A stretch of 64,000 nucleotides of DNA, taken from Campylobacter concisus. Its GTDB lineage: Bacteria > Campylobacterota > Campylobacteria > Campylobacterales > Campylobacteraceae. How positions within the stretch are numbered: the stretch's first letter is position 1; every line of letters starts with the position of its first letter. Location: positions 124,001 to 188,000 of the forward strand of contig NZ_PIRO01000001.1 in NCBI RefSeq assembly GCF_003048905.1, written 5' to 3'. Under the pieces are notes generated by a model that was not told where the DNA came from, ran no database searches, and was given only the letters and a program-made list of their open reading frames with translations. The translations under genes and the position numbers were made by a program. Positions 35,954-46,753 of the stretch are shown here, one piece after another.

Positions 35954-37066
35954 TTACGCCTCAGCCTTTTGAGCGATCAAGACGCCTTCTATCATCTTTT
36001 TGATGTCACCATCAAGTATCGCATCAGTCTGTGAGTATGCCTCGCCGCTGCGGTTGTCTTTTACTTGCTGATATGGGAAAAGCACGTATGATCTTATCTG
36101 ATGACCCCAGCCGATCTCGCTCTTTTCGACGCTGTTGCTCGCCTCTTGCTGCTTCATTAGCTCAAGCTCGTAAAGGCGCGACTTTAACATCTTCATCGCT
36201 GTAGCTCTGTTTTTGTGCTGGCTGCGGTCGTTTTGACACTGCACGACGATGCCAGTTGGTATGTGCGTGATGCGGATGGCAGATTCAGTCTTGTTTACGT
36301 GCTGACCGCCTGCGCCACTGGCTCTATAAGTGTCTATCTTTAGATCTTTTTCCTCGATCTCGATCTCGATATCATCATCTATCTCAGGGCTTACCATGAC
36401 ACTTGAAAAGCTTGTATGACGGCGCCCTGCACTATCAAATGGGCTTGTGCGAACGAGCCTGTGGATGCCATTTTCTGCTTTGAAGTAGCCATAAGCGTTT
36501 TCACCTTTTACTATAAAGCTCACGTCCTTTAGCCCAGCCTCATCGCCCTCTTGAAAGTCAAGAGTCTCAACCTTAAAGCCTTCACGCTCACAAAATCTAA
36601 GATACATCCTATAAAGCATGCTCGCCCAGTCATTACTCTCAGTGCCACCAGCTCCAGGATGGATCGATACGATCGCGTTTTTGCCATCATCTTCGCCACT
36701 TAAAAGCATAGAAATTTCAAGATTTACTATCTTTTCATCTAAATTTTTAGCGTCATTAAAGAGAGAATTTATAGTCTCTTCGTCATTTTCAGAATTTGCT
36801 AGCTCAAAAAGCTCCTTTGCATCGCTTACTGCCTGGTTGGCATCGTTAAATTTTGCAAGCATATTTGAAATCTTAGTTTTTTCCTTATTTAGCGCCCCTG
36901 CTTTAGCGATATCTTGCCAAAAATCAGGATCTTGCTCGGTGGCCTCGATCTCTTTTAGTCTAGCCTTTATCTCGTCAGGCTTTACGATAGAGCCTATGTT
37001 TTCAACTTTTGTTTGTAGCTTCTTTAAAAGCTCGTTGTATTCGTAACTATCCAAGTTTTTCTCCAA
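35954..37066 (-). CDS. prfB: Peptide chain release factor 2
   Basis: Releases polypeptides at UGA and UAA. The 370 residues form one uninterrupted frame, without the programmed +1 frameshift found in many bacterial prfB genes. The SPF stop-recognition tripeptide is in [13 protein letters not shown] near residue 205. The catalytic GGQ is in [18 protein letters not shown] near 250, and the surrounding [16 protein letters not shown] is typical. It is transcribed alone, divergent from panC. Confidence 0.97.
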   Translation of the reverse strand: MEKNLDSYEYNELLKKLQTKVENIGSIVKPDEIKARLKEIEATEQDPDFWQDIAKAGALNKEKTKISNMLAKFNDANQAVSDAKELFELANSENDEETINSLFNDAKNLDEKIVNLEISMLLSGEDDGKNAIVSIHPGAGGTESNDWASMLYRMYLRFCEREGFKVETLDFQEGDEAGLKDVSFIVKGENAYGYFKAENGIHRLVRTSPFDSAGRRHTSFSSVMVSPEIDDDIEIEIEEKDLKIDTYRASGAGGQHVNKTESAIRITHIPTGIVVQCQNDRSQHKNRATAMKMLKSRLYELELMKQQEASNSVEKSEIGWGHQIRSYVLFPYQQVKDNRSGEAYSQTDAILDGDIKKMIEGVLIAQKAEA

Positions 37067-37119
37067 AATTTTTTGCCGATTTTAGCCAAAAGTTGCTTAC
37101 ATTTTTAAATTTACGCCCT

Positions 37120-37141
37120 TTTAATCCTTTTTTGTTACAAT
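37120..37141 (+). promoter_or_regulatory. Putative promoter of panC-rimO-tilS
   Basis: TTTAATCC (37120-37127) followed by a T-run, then TTTGT and TACAAT (37136-37141): a textbook Campylobacter-style -10 with T-rich upstream region, 33 bases before panC. Confidence 0.6.
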
Positions 37142-37174
37142 GCCAAGTTAAAATTTCAAACAAAAAGAGTCAAA

Positions 37175-37996
37175 ATGCAAATCATAAGAACTATAAAAGA
37201 ACTTGAAAATTTCGTCTCTAGCACAAGCGCAAAGATCGGTTTTGTGCCAACCATGGGCGCGCTTCATAACGGACACGTTAGCCTTATTAAAAAATGCGTG
37301 AGTGAAAATGAGATAAGTATCGTCTCAACATTCGTTAATCCAACTCAATTTTTACCAGGCGAAGATCTAGACAAATATCCAAGAAACGAGCAAAACGACA
37401 TTAAAATTTGCGAGCAAAATGGCGTTAGTGCTATTTTTATCCCAGATGCTAATGAGCTTTACTTTGAAGATGAACCTCTAATCGTCGCTCCAAAGAAATT
37501 TTCAGCCATCTTAGAGGGCAAAACTAGGCCAGGCCACTTTGACGGCGTCTTAAGGGTGCTAAACAAGCTATTTCGTCTAACTCGTGCAAATAGCGTTTAC
37601 ATGGGCAAAAAAGATACACAACAATTAATCATCGTGCAAAACATGATAAAGACATTTTTTCTTAATACCAGCCTAGTGGCTTGTGATATCGTTAGAGAGC
37701 CAGACGGCTTAGCGCTTTCAAGCAGAAACGTCTATATCTGCGACGAAGATAAATGTAATGCTCTAAGGCTTTCAAGATCGCTAAATAAAGCACAAAATTT
37801 GATCCAAAACGGCGAAGAGGACGCAAGCGAGATCAAAACAAAGATGCTTGAAGTGCTAGAGCCGTTAAAGGTTGATTATGTCGCAATTACGGATAGAAAT
37901 TTAAATGAAATTTCAAAAGTAGAAAAAGGCAACACTATCATCTTAGTAGCAGCTTATGTTGGCAAAACTAGGCTAATAGATAATATCTGGATATAA
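37175..37996 (+). CDS. panC: Pantothenate synthetase
   Basis: Joins pantoate and beta-alanine with ATP to give pantothenate, a CoA precursor. The 273 residues show [15 protein letters not shown] near residue 23 (HIGH-like adenylyl-binding), FVNPTQF near 58, RPGHFDGV near 121, GKKDTQQ near 145 and the KMSKS-equivalent LALSSRNVY near 182. It starts an operon with rimO (2-base gap) and tilS. PanB and PanD are not adjacent. Confidence 0.97.
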   Translation: MQIIRTIKELENFVSSTSAKIGFVPTMGALHNGHVSLIKKCVSENEISIVSTFVNPTQFLPGEDLDKYPRNEQNDIKICEQNGVSAIFIPDANELYFEDEPLIVAPKKFSAILEGKTRPGHFDGVLRVLNKLFRLTRANSVYMGKKDTQQLIIVQNMIKTFFLNTSLVACDIVREPDGLALSSRNVYICDEDKCNALRLSRSLNKAQNLIQNGEEDASEIKTKMLEVLEPLKVDYVAITDRNLNEISKVEKGNTIILVAAYVGKTRLIDNIWI

Positions 37997-37998
37997 AA

Positions 37999-39309
37999 AT
38001 GCCAAAACTTCACTTAATTTCACTTGGCTGTAACAAAAATTTAGTTGATTCTGAAATAATGCTTGGCAGATTACAAAACTACGATATCACAGACGATATC
38101 AGTGACGCTGACGTTATCATCGTAAATACCTGTGGCTTTATCAAATCCGCCAAAGAAGAGAGCATACAAACCATACTTGAGATGCACGAAGCACGTAAAA
38201 ATGGCTCTTTACTAGTAGTGACTGGCTGTCTTATGCAGCGCTACAAAGATGAGCTTATGAAAGAGCTACCAGAGGTAGATCTCTTTACCGGTGTGGCTGA
38301 CTATGACAAGATCGATGAGATCATCTTAAAAAAGCAAAATTTATTTAGCCCGCAAACTTATCTGCAAGCAAATGAAGAGCGTGTGATAACTGGCTCAAAC
38401 TACCACGCCTACATCAAAATTTCAGAGGGCTGTAACCAAAAATGTAGTTTTTGTGCCATTCCAACTTTTAAAGGAAAACTAAAATCACGCTCGCTCGAAA
38501 ATATCGTAAATGAGGTTAAAAATTTGGTCAAAAAAGGCTACTACGACTTTAGCTTTTTATCTCAGGACTCAAGCTCATATATGCGCGATCAAGGCGTTAG
38601 TGACGGGCTTATAAATTTAATAGACGAGATAGAAAAGATAAAGGGCGTAAGGAGTGCCAGGATACTTTATCTCTATCCAAGCACGACCAGCAAGGAGCTC
38701 ATTTCGCGTATCATCGCCTCGCCTGTCTTTCACAACTACTTTGACATGCCTATCCAGCACATCAGCGAAGACATGCTAAAGATAATGAAGCGTGGAAGTG
38801 GTGCTAAAAAGATAAAAGAGCTTTTAAATTTGATGAGAAATGCCAAAAATTCATTCTTACGAACTGGCGTCATCGTAGGACATCCAGGCGAGAGCGAGGA
38901 GGATTTTGAGGAGCTTTGCAAATTTTTAGAAGAGTTTAATTTCGATAGAATTTCAGCCTTTGCCTACTCGAAAGAAGAAGACACAGCCTCTTTTGAAATG
39001 GAGCAAATCCTAGCTAAAATCATCTCAAAAAGACTAAACAAGATAGAAAAAATCACTAAAAAATCGATAAATGAGAGCTTGCAAAAAGAGATTGGCAAGC
39101 AAATTTATGCTTCTCTTGAGGGCGAAAGCAGCGAGGGCGAGATGTTTTACGCAGCCAAAAAAGACATTTGGGATAAAGATATAGACGGCGAAATTCTGAT
39201 AAACGAGAGCGATGTAAAAGAGCTTGAGATCGGCTCACTCTACCTTTGTGAGGTCACTGACGTGGTCGATCAAAAACTAATCGCTAAAATCATCAAAAAA
39301 GCAAAATGA
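37999..39309 (+). CDS. rimO: Ribosomal protein S12 methylthiotransferase
   Basis: Radical-SAM enzyme adding a methylthio group to Asp89 of S12. The 436 residues begin [19 protein letters not shown]. The cluster cysteines are in SLGCNKN, NTCGFI and TGCLMQRY. The radical-SAM motif is [21 protein letters not shown] near residue 145 (the KSRS ending is RimO-type), with a TRAM domain from about 370. It overlaps tilS by 4 bases. Confidence 0.96.
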   Translation: MPKLHLISLGCNKNLVDSEIMLGRLQNYDITDDISDADVIIVNTCGFIKSAKEESIQTILEMHEARKNGSLLVVTGCLMQRYKDELMKELPEVDLFTGVADYDKIDEIILKKQNLFSPQTYLQANEERVITGSNYHAYIKISEGCNQKCSFCAIPTFKGKLKSRSLENIVNEVKNLVKKGYYDFSFLSQDSSSYMRDQGVSDGLINLIDEIEKIKGVRSARILYLYPSTTSKELISRIIASPVFHNYFDMPIQHISEDMLKIMKRGSGAKKIKELLNLMRNAKNSFLRTGVIVGHPGESEEDFEELCKFLEEFNFDRISAFAYSKEEDTASFEMEQILAKIISKRLNKIEKITKKSINESLQKEIGKQIYASLEGESSEGEMFYAAKKDIWDKDIDGEILINESDVKELEIGSLYLCEVTDVVDQKLIAKIIKKAK

Positions 39310-40286
39310 TAAGCCAAAATGTGCGAGAAAAGCTAAACCCAGGTGCAAACCTGCTTGCATTCTCGCACGGTATAGATAGCACTGCACTTTTTTACATTTT
39401 AGAAAAGGCTGGGATCAAATTTGATCTAGCGATGGTTGATTACAATGTTCGAGAGCAAAGTAAAAACGAGATAAAAAGCGCAAAAGAGCTCGCAGATAAA
39501 TTTGGTAAAAAAATTTATACCAAAAGCGTTTTTTTAGATAAGTCAAATTTTGAAAAAAATGCGCGCGAGGTAAGATATGAATTTTTTGGAGAAATTTGCC
39601 AAAAATTTGGCTACGAAAATTTAATCCTAGCTCATCAGTTTGACGATAAATTTGAGTGGTTTTTGATGCAACTTAGTAAGGGTGCTGGACTAAAAGAGCT
39701 CTTTGGCATGAGCGAGCTTGAAAAGAGAAAGCACTTTTGGCTAGTTAGGCCGCTTTTAAATTTACGCAAAAAAGAGCTTCAAAACTATCTTGATGAGAGA
39801 AATTTACGCTATTTTATCGATGAGACAAATTTAAAAGGTGAGTTTAAAAGAAGCTTCATGAGGCTAAATTTTAGTGAGCCATTTTTGGATAGATATTTTA
39901 TTGGCGTGCAAAAGAGCTTTGAGTTTTTAGAAGCCGATAGACAAATTTTAATGCCAAATATCACAAAAATAAGTGATGAAATTTTTATCATAAAAAATGA
40001 TAGTAATGCGATACGAGGTGTCGATATGGCGGCAAAAGAGCTAAACGTGCTTCTAAGCAAAGCTCAAAAAGATGAGCTAAGTGCAAATTTAGCAAAGCAA
40101 ACAAGCGTGGTGCTAAGCGGCAAGATCGCTGTCGGATACGCAGATACTTACCTTCTAGTAACTCCATTTTGTAAAACCATAATGCCAAAATTTTTTAAAG
40201 AGAAGGCTAGAATTTTAAAAATTCCAGCTATAAATAGAGGCTATCTTTTTGCTATAAATTTTGATTTATCAAAAATTAAATTCTAA
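39306..40286 (+). CDS. tilS: tRNA(Ile)-lysidine synthase
   Basis: Converts C34 of the CAU-anticodon tRNA-Ile to lysidine. The 326 residues comprise the N-type PP-loop domain. The ATP motif, usually SGGxDS, here reads SHGIDS near residue 19. [22 protein letters not shown] near 107 and the LRYFIDETN region near 168 match TilS. The C-terminal part is short compared with E. coli TilS. Altered SGG is common in campylobacters, as I recall. Context (panC-rimO-tilS) agrees with related genomes. Confidence 0.9.
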   Translation: MISQNVREKLNPGANLLAFSHGIDSTALFYILEKAGIKFDLAMVDYNVREQSKNEIKSAKELADKFGKKIYTKSVFLDKSNFEKNAREVRYEFFGEICQKFGYENLILAHQFDDKFEWFLMQLSKGAGLKELFGMSELEKRKHFWLVRPLLNLRKKELQNYLDERNLRYFIDETNLKGEFKRSFMRLNFSEPFLDRYFIGVQKSFEFLEADRQILMPNITKISDEIFIIKNDSNAIRGVDMAAKELNVLLSKAQKDELSANLAKQTSVVLSGKIAVGYADTYLLVTPFCKTIMPKFFKEKARILKIPAINRGYLFAINFDLSKIKF

Positions 40287-40301
40287 TAAATATTGAAAGA
40301 T

Positions 40302-40337
40302 TTGGCTTTTGCCTGAAATGCTCAAAACAAAAGCCAA
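40302..40337. terminator. Inverted repeat between convergent tilS and prs
   Basis: TTGGCTTTTG / CAAAAGCCAA (10-bp perfect stem, 16-base loop) lies between two convergent genes. No strong T-tract follows on either strand, so it is a plausible but weak bidirectional terminator. Confidence 0.45.
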
Positions 40338-40343
40338 GATTAA

Positions 40344-41270
40344 TTAAAATAAGCTATTTACGCTTTCATTGTGATATACACGGCGTATCACTTCGCCAAA
40401 TAAAGAAGCAGCACTTAGCACTTTTATACAAGGAAGCTCCTCTGCTAAAGGTATCGTATCTGTTACCACTAGTTCATCTAAAAAGCCTAGTCTTAGCCTA
40501 TCGTAAGCTGGCCCGCTAAGGACTGGGTGCGTACAAAACGCCATAACGCTAGTTGCGCCACGCTCTTTAAAAATTTCAGCTGCTTTTACGATCGTACCAG
40601 CTGTATCTATCATATCATCAACCAAGATCACGTCTTTGCCATTTACGTCACCGATTATATTCATCACTTCGCTCTCGTTTGCTTTTTCGCGGCGCTTATC
40701 TACGATAACCATGTCAAGATTTAGATTTTTAGCCAAGGCTCTAGCACGAGCCACGCCACCTACATCAGGGCTTGCAACGATTGGATTTGGTAAATTTTTA
40801 GCTCTTACGTAGTCATTAAAAATGATACTTCCATAAAGGTTATCAACCGGAATATCAAAAAATCCTTGAATTTGTCCTGCGTGAAGATCCATAGTGACGA
40901 CTCTATCGATACCTGCTGTTTGCATCATATTTGCCACTAGTTTTGCAGTGATCGGCACTCTAGGAGCTGCTTTTCTATCTTGTCTAGCGTAGCCAAAATA
41001 CGGCACAATCGCTGTTATAGAGCTTGCGCTACTACGTCTTAAAGCGTCAGTTAAGATAAGTAGCTCCATTAAATTTGTATTTGTCGGTGCACATGTTGGC
41101 TGAATGACAAAAACATCTTTTCCACGCACGCTCTCGCCGATTTGCACGCTGATCTCTCCATCGCTAAATCTTTTTATACTTGCCTCGCTAAGAGGAAGTG
41201 AAAGATATTGCGAAATTTTCTTTGAAAGCTCAATATTAGCCGTTCCTGAGAAAATTTTATAGCCTCTCAT
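40344..41270 (-). CDS. prs: Ribose-phosphate pyrophosphokinase
   Basis: Makes PRPP from ribose 5-phosphate and ATP for nucleotide, His and Trp synthesis. The 308 residues include [20 protein letters not shown] near residue 35, [18 protein letters not shown] near 93, [20 protein letters not shown] near 127 and the PRPP loop [11 protein letters not shown] near 217. It is a single-gene unit. Highly conserved. Confidence 0.98.
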   Translation of the reverse strand: MRGYKIFSGTANIELSKKISQYLSLPLSEASIKRFSDGEISVQIGESVRGKDVFVIQPTCAPTNTNLMELLILTDALRRSSASSITAIVPYFGYARQDRKAAPRVPITAKLVANMMQTAGIDRVVTMDLHAGQIQGFFDIPVDNLYGSIIFNDYVRAKNLPNPIVASPDVGGVARARALAKNLNLDMVIVDKRREKANESEVMNIIGDVNGKDVILVDDMIDTAGTIVKAAEIFKERGATSVMAFCTHPVLSGPAYDRLRLGFLDELVVTDTIPLAEELPCIKVLSAASLFGEVIRRVYHNESVNSLF

Positions 41271-41365
41271 AATGATAACCCTTTTAGTGATTTTTATGTT
41301 GGGATTTTATCAAAACGAGCTTTAATTTAAATTTATTCTTTTCAGGACTATTTTCTAGCCCTAGT

Positions 41366-41773
41366 TTAATTCTTATCGCCACAATCAAAAATTTGAGCTC
41401 TTACTCTATAACCAAGTGCAGACGAGCTTCCATCTGGGCAGGTTTTAATACCTTCAAAAAGCCAGTAGCAAAGCGCCTCTTCTTTTATAATGTAAAGCAC
41501 AACTCTTTTATGAAGTCCTACTATTTCAACTGCTTCATTTTTTAGATCATTTATCGCACCTTGTCTAAGTCCTTCAATAGTTGGATTCATTCTACCATTT
41601 GCCTCATCGCTTCCTTCTGCCTCGCCTAAAACTTTGCAACTATAAGGTGTAGAATTTACCATAGCTATACCTTTTGAGTCTGGCGATAATGGCTTTGGTA
41701 TAAATTGTGGTGCCATGCAACCAGAAAATAAAGCTAAGAAAGTGCAAAAAACTATCAAATTTGAAATTTTCAT
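41366..41773 (-). CDS. DUF4156-family lipoprotein
   Basis: 135 residues with a lipoprotein signal (lipobox FSGC near residue 19). Sequence typical of DUF4156 envelope lipoproteins follows: VNSTPYSCKVLGEAEGSDEANGR, GLRQGAINDLKNEAVEIVG, and conserved cysteines near the C-terminus. No enzymatic motif is visible. It is probably anchored to the outer membrane. Function unknown. A clean AAGGAGG precedes the ATG. Confidence 0.8.
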   Translation of the reverse strand: MKISNLIVFCTFLALFSGCMAPQFIPKPLSPDSKGIAMVNSTPYSCKVLGEAEGSDEANGRMNPTIEGLRQGAINDLKNEAVEIVGLHKRVVLYIIKEEALCYWLFEGIKTCPDGSSSALGYRVRAQIFDCGDKN

Positions 41774-41912
41774 TTAACCTCCTTAAATAAATTCTTGCAT
41801 TATTCTATTTTAAATTTAAAGAAAACGCAAGGTAAATTAAACAAACATAAAAAATATAAGATAACTAAGAATATTTTTTTATTTATAAACATTATAGGAC
41901 TACAATCACAAC

Positions 41913-42272
41913 ATGTTTAAAGCTTATAGAATTTATGATTTTATCAAAGATGATAGTTTGGATATGAAGGCGGCTTTTGTTGATAGACTCTATCCAAGAG
42001 GCATAAGAAAAGAGATATTTTCAAATTTTCTTTGGTTAAAAGATATCACACCAAGCACTGCTTTAAGAGAGTGGTTTCATGAAGATAGAGAAGCTAGATT
42101 TGATGAGTTTTGTGAGAAATTTGAGCTCGAGCTTGATAATGAAAAAGCGCAATCTTGCTTTAAAATGCTAAAGAAACTAGAAAAAGAGCATGGCGATATA
42201 GCACTTCTAACAGCTAGCAAAGATATAAATCTTTGCCATATCGTTGTGTTATTAAAAATTTTAAATAAGTAG
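41913..42272 (+). CDS. DUF488-family protein
   Basis: 119 residues. Family features are VDRLYPRGIRKEIF near residue 24, WLKDITPSTALREWFHEDREARFDEFCEKFELEL and the C-terminal ALLTASKDINLCHIVVLL. DUF488 proteins are small soluble proteins sometimes linked to stress or metal response, without a settled activity. It converges with pdxY with a gap of 9 bases. Confidence 0.85.
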   Translation: MFKAYRIYDFIKDDSLDMKAAFVDRLYPRGIRKEIFSNFLWLKDITPSTALREWFHEDREARFDEFCEKFELELDNEKAQSCFKMLKKLEKEHGDIALLTASKDINLCHIVVLLKILNK

Positions 42273-42281
42273 TTTGCTAGC

Positions 42282-43106
42282 CTATTTTGAAAGAGTGCCA
42301 AGCACCTTTTCAAACTGTACACCATACCATGCACGACTCTTATCTTTTAGCGTGACTTTAATGCTACTAAGCACAAAGTTTGCTGCCTTTTTGATGGCGT
42401 TTTGCATGCTTTCGCCATTTATGAGTGAGCCAAAAAGCACAGAAGCAAATATATCTCCGGTTCCACTCGTGTGAAATGGCAAAAACTCGTGAAAATACTC
42501 TACTTTCTCTTTTGTCTTTGCGTCGTAAGCTATGATGCCACATTCATTTTGCTTGTATCTAATGCCCTTTAACACAATCTTTCTAACTCCAAAGCTAGCT
42601 AAGCCTTCAAGCAACTCTAAAATATAATCTTGCGTATAGTCACTGCCAAAAAACGGCATCCCACACATAAAGCTTGCTTCAGTTATGTTTGGCGTGATGA
42701 CGTGAGCCTTTGTGCAAAGTTCACGCATTTTCATAACAAATTTTTCATCAAATCCGTGATAGAGCTTGCCATTGTCGCCCATGCAAGGATCTACAAGTAT
42801 TAGTGGAGCAGAGCCACTAAACTCATTAAAAATTTTCTCTATCAGCTCAAGCTGGCTAAAGCTGCCTAAAAATCCAGTATAAATTCCATCAAATGCGATA
42901 TTTTCTTTGTGCCATACTCGTGTTATTGCGTCAAATTCATCAGTCAGATCACGAAATGTGAAATTTTTAAAGCCAGTATGAGTCGAAAGTAGCGCAGTAG
43001 GCAATATACACGCCTCAATGCCTTGAGCGCTAATTATCGGAAGTGCGACAGTAAGGGAACATTTGCCAACGCACGAGATATCTTGTATTGTAAGGATTCT
43101 TTTCAT
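42282..43106 (-). CDS. pdxY: Pyridoxal/pyridoxamine kinase
   Basis: Phosphorylates vitamin B6 vitamers. The 274 residues match the PdxY/PdxK ribokinase superfamily: RILTIQDISCVGKCSLTVALPI at the start, LPTALLSTHTGF near residue 37, DPCMGDNGKLY near 112, TPNITEASFMCG near 137, and the catalytic-base loop FHTSGTGDIFASVL near 215. It directly follows the radical-SAM gene with no gap, suggesting co-transcription. PdxY is preferred over PdxK from length and motifs, not proven. Confidence 0.88.
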   Translation of the reverse strand: MKRILTIQDISCVGKCSLTVALPIISAQGIEACILPTALLSTHTGFKNFTFRDLTDEFDAITRVWHKENIAFDGIYTGFLGSFSQLELIEKIFNEFSGSAPLILVDPCMGDNGKLYHGFDEKFVMKMRELCTKAHVITPNITEASFMCGMPFFGSDYTQDYILELLEGLASFGVRKIVLKGIRYKQNECGIIAYDAKTKEKVEYFHEFLPFHTSGTGDIFASVLFGSLINGESMQNAIKKAANFVLSSIKVTLKDKSRAWYGVQFEKVLGTLSK

Positions 43107-44030
43107 TTATGCTCTTAGTTTGTAAAATTTTACTCCAGCAACATTGGCTAGATAAACCACATCTTGTTGTAAGAATTTTGCTATAGTTTGCTTTGAAGAG
43201 TCAGAAAAATTTTCTTCAACATTTGCAATAGTTTGCGGACGACGCCTTAGCATTTCTAGAATTTCATCTTCACTAAAGTTATACTTTTGCTCTATTTTGT
43301 GAGCTTTGGCTATATTAACTGGTACGCCACTTATCTGCTTGGCTAGCTCCTCTAGTTTTTTAGCGTCTACACCCTTTACATTATAAGCTGGTGGGCGATC
43401 TATCGTGCCAATATCCACTCGGTGCGGAGCTATCTCATTTATCGCAGCATTGAGTGCTATAAATTCCTCTTCTTTGTCGTTAAATCCAGCCACAACCAAA
43501 ATTTCAAGCACAAGCTCACCAGCGAATTCCTTGCGAAATTTAGCCATTGCTTTTATAAGCTCGCCAACTTCTATACCGCTTTTGTTGCGGTCTATCTTTT
43601 TAAATGTGCTTTGCACCGCGCTATCAAGGCTAAATTTCACTATATCAAGCCCTTGCAAGGCTTCACAAATTTTTTGATCCCTCGCGCCTGAGCCATTACT
43701 CAAAATAAGTGTTTTTGCGCTACCTTTTAGCTCATTTACTTTTGCTATCAGCTCTTTTAAGTGTGGGTAAAGAGTTGGTTCGCCATTTGCTGTAAGCGTG
43801 ATGACGTCGATATTTTGATAAGCTTTTAAAGCTTCTTTTAGATCGCTTATGATCTCGTCAACACTTGGCGGATTTTCTATCGCATTGACTGTTTTTGCGC
43901 CACTTAGCTCGCAATAAACACAGTCAAAATTACATGATTTTTGATTAGGGCTTAGATCGATGCCAAGGCTCATGCCAAAACGGCGAGAATTTATCGGTCC
44001 AAAGACGATGCAAGGCTTATTACCTTGCAC
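43107..44030 (-). CDS. Radical SAM protein
   Basis: 307 residues with a radical-SAM CxxxCxxC as CNFDCVYC near residue 33, and [17 protein letters not shown] near 78, which contains the GEPT-type SAM-binding segment. The N-terminus [22 protein letters not shown] defines a family of campylobacterial and other bacterial radical-SAM proteins of unknown substrate. The C-terminal region (about 240-307) looks like a small winged helix. It overlaps the hemE end by 11 bases. Function not assigned. Confidence 0.85.
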   Translation of the reverse strand: MQGNKPCIVFGPINSRRFGMSLGIDLSPNQKSCNFDCVYCELSGAKTVNAIENPPSVDEIISDLKEALKAYQNIDVITLTANGEPTLYPHLKELIAKVNELKGSAKTLILSNGSGARDQKICEALQGLDIVKFSLDSAVQSTFKKIDRNKSGIEVGELIKAMAKFRKEFAGELVLEILVVAGFNDKEEEFIALNAAINEIAPHRVDIGTIDRPPAYNVKGVDAKKLEELAKQISGVPVNIAKAHKIEQKYNFSEDEILEMLRRRPQTIANVEENFSDSSKQTIAKFLQQDVVYLANVAGVKFYKLRA

Positions 44031-45042
44031 TTTTTGTCTGTACCTGTTTTATAAAATATTTTGCATTCTCAACTGGCACATCAGGCAAAATTCCATGACC
44101 AAGATTGAAAATATGAGGCACGCCTTTCATCGTGCTTAAAATTTTATCCACGCCCTCATCGATCGCCTTCTTGCTATATAGCCTTGTTGGCTCCATATTG
44201 CCCTGAAGGACATATCTTGGGCTAAGTTTTTCTTTGGCTAACTCGATTGGCGTGCTCCAGTCAACGCCAAAAACGTCAAATTTACCTGAAATTTTATCCA
44301 GATAGCCACTTATTCCTTTTGGAAAAACGATGACTGGGATCTCTGGAAACTCAGCCTTGACGCTATCAACTATTTTATTTATATAGCTAAATCCAAACTC
44401 AAAATATGCCTGCTCTTCAAGCGCAGCCGCCCAGCTGTCAAAAATTTGTACCGCATTTACACCAGCTTTTATCTGCTCTTTCACGTAAAGGATGAGAGCT
44501 TGCGTCACTTTTTCTAAAATTTGATGTAAAAATTCTGGATTTTGATAGAGCATTTTTTTGCAGATCGCATAAGTTTTACTGCCACAACCCTCGATCATAT
44601 ATGTAGCTATCGTCCAAGGTGCGCCGCAAAAGCCAATGAGCGCCTTATCTTTGGCTAATTTTTCTCTTGTAAGTTTGATCGTGTCATAGACGTATGCTAA
44701 ATTTTTAGTCGATTTTTCGATACTAAGTGCATCAAGTGCGGCCTTATCACGCAAAGGCTCACTAAAAACTGGCCCTTCGCCTTTTTCAAAACGTAGATCC
44801 ATGCCCATTTCAAGAGGCACAACGAGAATGTCGCTAAATAAAATCGCCGCATCAACGCCTAGAATTTCAACTGGTTGAAGCGTAACCTCGCTAGCCTTTT
44901 TGTAGTCTTTGCAAAGTGACAAAAAATCCCCTGCTTGCGCGCGTACTCGCATATACTCTGGTAGATATCTACCAGCTTGGCGCATCATCCAAACAGGCGT
45001 ATAAGGGGTAGGTTTTTTAAGACAAGCGTCTATAAAAATCAT
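44020..45042 (-). CDS. hemE: Uroporphyrinogen decarboxylase
   Basis: Converts uroporphyrinogen III to coproporphyrinogen III in heme synthesis. The 340 residues show [20 protein letters not shown] near residue 18, [13 protein letters not shown] near 68, [16 protein letters not shown] near 137, FDSWA near 203 and [15 protein letters not shown] near 315. Normal length and motifs. Upstream of the radical-SAM gene in the same direction. Confidence 0.97.
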   Translation of the reverse strand: MIFIDACLKKPTPYTPVWMMRQAGRYLPEYMRVRAQAGDFLSLCKDYKKASEVTLQPVEILGVDAAILFSDILVVPLEMGMDLRFEKGEGPVFSEPLRDKAALDALSIEKSTKNLAYVYDTIKLTREKLAKDKALIGFCGAPWTIATYMIEGCGSKTYAICKKMLYQNPEFLHQILEKVTQALILYVKEQIKAGVNAVQIFDSWAAALEEQAYFEFGFSYINKIVDSVKAEFPEIPVIVFPKGISGYLDKISGKFDVFGVDWSTPIELAKEKLSPRYVLQGNMEPTRLYSKKAIDEGVDKILSTMKGVPHIFNLGHGILPDVPVENAKYFIKQVQTKSAR

Positions 45043-45105
45043 TAAATTTCCTTTAAATTTTTAAATGGATATTACCTAAAAATAGCTAAAGAAAAGATGT
45101 AGGAG

Positions 45106-45135
45106 AAATTTTAAGCGTAAAAACGCTTAAAATTT
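45106..45135 (-). terminator. Terminator-like hairpin after the YqhA-family gene
   Basis: A 13-bp perfect stem AAATTTTAAGCGT / ACGCTTAAAATTT with a 4-base loop, touching the last base of the preceding stop codon. It has no long T-run beyond the stem, so strength is uncertain. Confidence 0.5.
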
Positions 45136-45641
45136 TAGTGATCTCCCTTGTGAAGGAAGTAAAGTCCAAGGCAAAGTGCAAGGATAGAAGCCGCAAGATA
45201 GGCCATCTCAAGCGGAGTTGTGAAGTTTGCGTGAAGCACTCTTTGGAAGAAATTTACGATTAAAACCATGACGATCACTTTGCCAAGCTTGTCTTTTAGC
45301 TCATCAAGTGAATGCACTTCAAGCACCTTGCTCTGCTTTGACTGCTTTAACTGTGTGATCTCCGAGATGAAAAGCTCGTAAATTCCGAAGCTAAATATAT
45401 AAAGAACAAGCGCCATCAAGTATAGATCAATCGCTCCAACAATCTCGCCAACGACTTCTGAGTGGAAATTTTCAACGTGAAAATCTGCGGCAAAGAAATA
45501 TTTATAAACCTCTAAAAGTACCTTGCCGACGTCGTAACTTGCGATGATAAAAAGTACGATCGCACCTAAAAGTCCAAAGATTACTGGAAAAAGTGTGAAG
45601 CTGTTGCTAGCAAGCAAAATTTTTTCAAATATCTTACGCAA
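45135..45641 (-). CDS. YqhA-family membrane protein
   Basis: 168 residues with three to four membrane helices (about 18-38, 63-85, 110-130, 140-160). It matches YqhA/UPF0114 in outline: GLLGAIVLFIIASYDVG, VGEIVGAIDLYLMALVLYIFSFGIYELFIS and LGKVIVMVLIVNFFQRVLH. Function unknown. The gene order asd-YqhA matches C. jejuni. Confidence 0.85.
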   Translation of the reverse strand: MRKIFEKILLASNSFTLFPVIFGLLGAIVLFIIASYDVGKVLLEVYKYFFAADFHVENFHSEVVGEIVGAIDLYLMALVLYIFSFGIYELFISEITQLKQSKQSKVLEVHSLDELKDKLGKVIVMVLIVNFFQRVLHANFTTPLEMAYLAASILALCLGLYFLHKGDH

Positions 45642-45657
45642 TAAAAATCCTTTTTAT

Positions 45658-46683
45658 TTACTCTTGCATCGCGATCCACTTTTGCGCGATCCTGACAGCA
45701 TTTGTCGCAGCCCCTACGCGGATCTGATCGGCGCTGCACCAAAGGTGAAGCACATTAGGTCTGTAATTATCAACTCTAATCCTGCCAACGTAAGTCTCAT
45801 TTGTATCGCTTGAAATGATAGGCATCGGATACTCTTTATTTGCTGGATTATCGACTACGACGACGCTTGGAGCTTTGCTTAAAATTTCTCTTGCTGCATC
45901 TGCGCTCACGTCTTTGTCAAAGTGGATAGTGATCGCCTCAGAATGGCTTCTAAGCACTGGCACACGCACACAGGTAGCGCTAACTTCTATATCTTTGTGA
46001 AGAATTTTTTGTGTCTCATTGACCATTTTCATCTCTTCTTTTGTGTAGTCATTGTCCAAAAAGACGTCGATGTGAGGGATCACATTTAGTGCTAGGCGGT
46101 GCGCAAATACCTTTGGCTCGCACTCATCAAGCTTAAACTCAAAGAATTTTTGCATCTGAACGACAAGCTCTTCCATGCCCTCTTTGCCAGCACCGCTTGC
46201 TGCTTGGTATGTAGAAACATCGACTCTATTGATACTAAAAGCGTCGTTTAGCGGTTTTAAAATTTGCACCATTTGGATAGTCGAGCAGTTTGGATTTGCG
46301 ATGATGCCGCGGTTTTTCCACATAGCAATGTCACTTGGATTGCACTCTGGCACAACAAGAGGGATATCTTTATCCATCCTAAAATGGCTGGTGTTATCGA
46401 TGACTACTGCGCCACTATCAGCTGCAAATTTGGCAAATTTCTCTGAGACTGAACCGCCTGCACTAAAAAATGCGATATCGATCTCGTGCTCGTTAAAAAC
46501 TTTCTCGGTTAGCTCTTTTACTTTATAGTGTTTGCCCTTAAATTCGATCTCCATGCCAACGCTCTTTGCACTTGCAAGTGGCAAAAGCTCACCAACTGGG
46601 AAATCAACCTCCTCCATAACTCTAAAAAGCTCTTCGCCGACCGCTCCAGTAGCACCAACGACCGCTACGTTAAATTTTCTCAT
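45658..46683 (-). CDS. asd: Aspartate-semialdehyde dehydrogenase
   Basis: NADPH-dependent step to Thr, Met, Lys and diaminopimelate. I start at the ATG 46683-46681 (MRKFNVAVVGATGAVG, AAGGAG upstream), giving 341 residues; a longer reading adds 18 codons without a site. NADP motif VVGATGAVGEEL, active-site Cys in NPNCSTIQMV near residue 130, QAASGAGKEGMEEL near 158, and the RVPVLRSHSEAI segment near 243. Follows flgR in the conserved gyrA-flgP-flgQ-flgR-asd block. Confidence 0.96.
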   Translation of the reverse strand: MRKFNVAVVGATGAVGEELFRVMEEVDFPVGELLPLASAKSVGMEIEFKGKHYKVKELTEKVFNEHEIDIAFFSAGGSVSEKFAKFAADSGAVVIDNTSHFRMDKDIPLVVPECNPSDIAMWKNRGIIANPNCSTIQMVQILKPLNDAFSINRVDVSTYQAASGAGKEGMEELVVQMQKFFEFKLDECEPKVFAHRLALNVIPHIDVFLDNDYTKEEMKMVNETQKILHKDIEVSATCVRVPVLRSHSEAITIHFDKDVSADAAREILSKAPSVVVVDNPANKEYPMPIISSDTNETYVGRIRVDNYRPNVLHLWCSADQIRVGAATNAVRIAQKWIAMQE

Positions 46684-46753
46684 CTGCTCTCCTTGGTTTC
46701 TTTTAATTTTCTTAATTTGCATAATTTTACTAGCCAAAAACTTAAATTTTTAC

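Noticed and set aside
35954-37066. Programmed frameshift in prfB
   Set aside because: The gene is one continuous frame with no internal early TGA.
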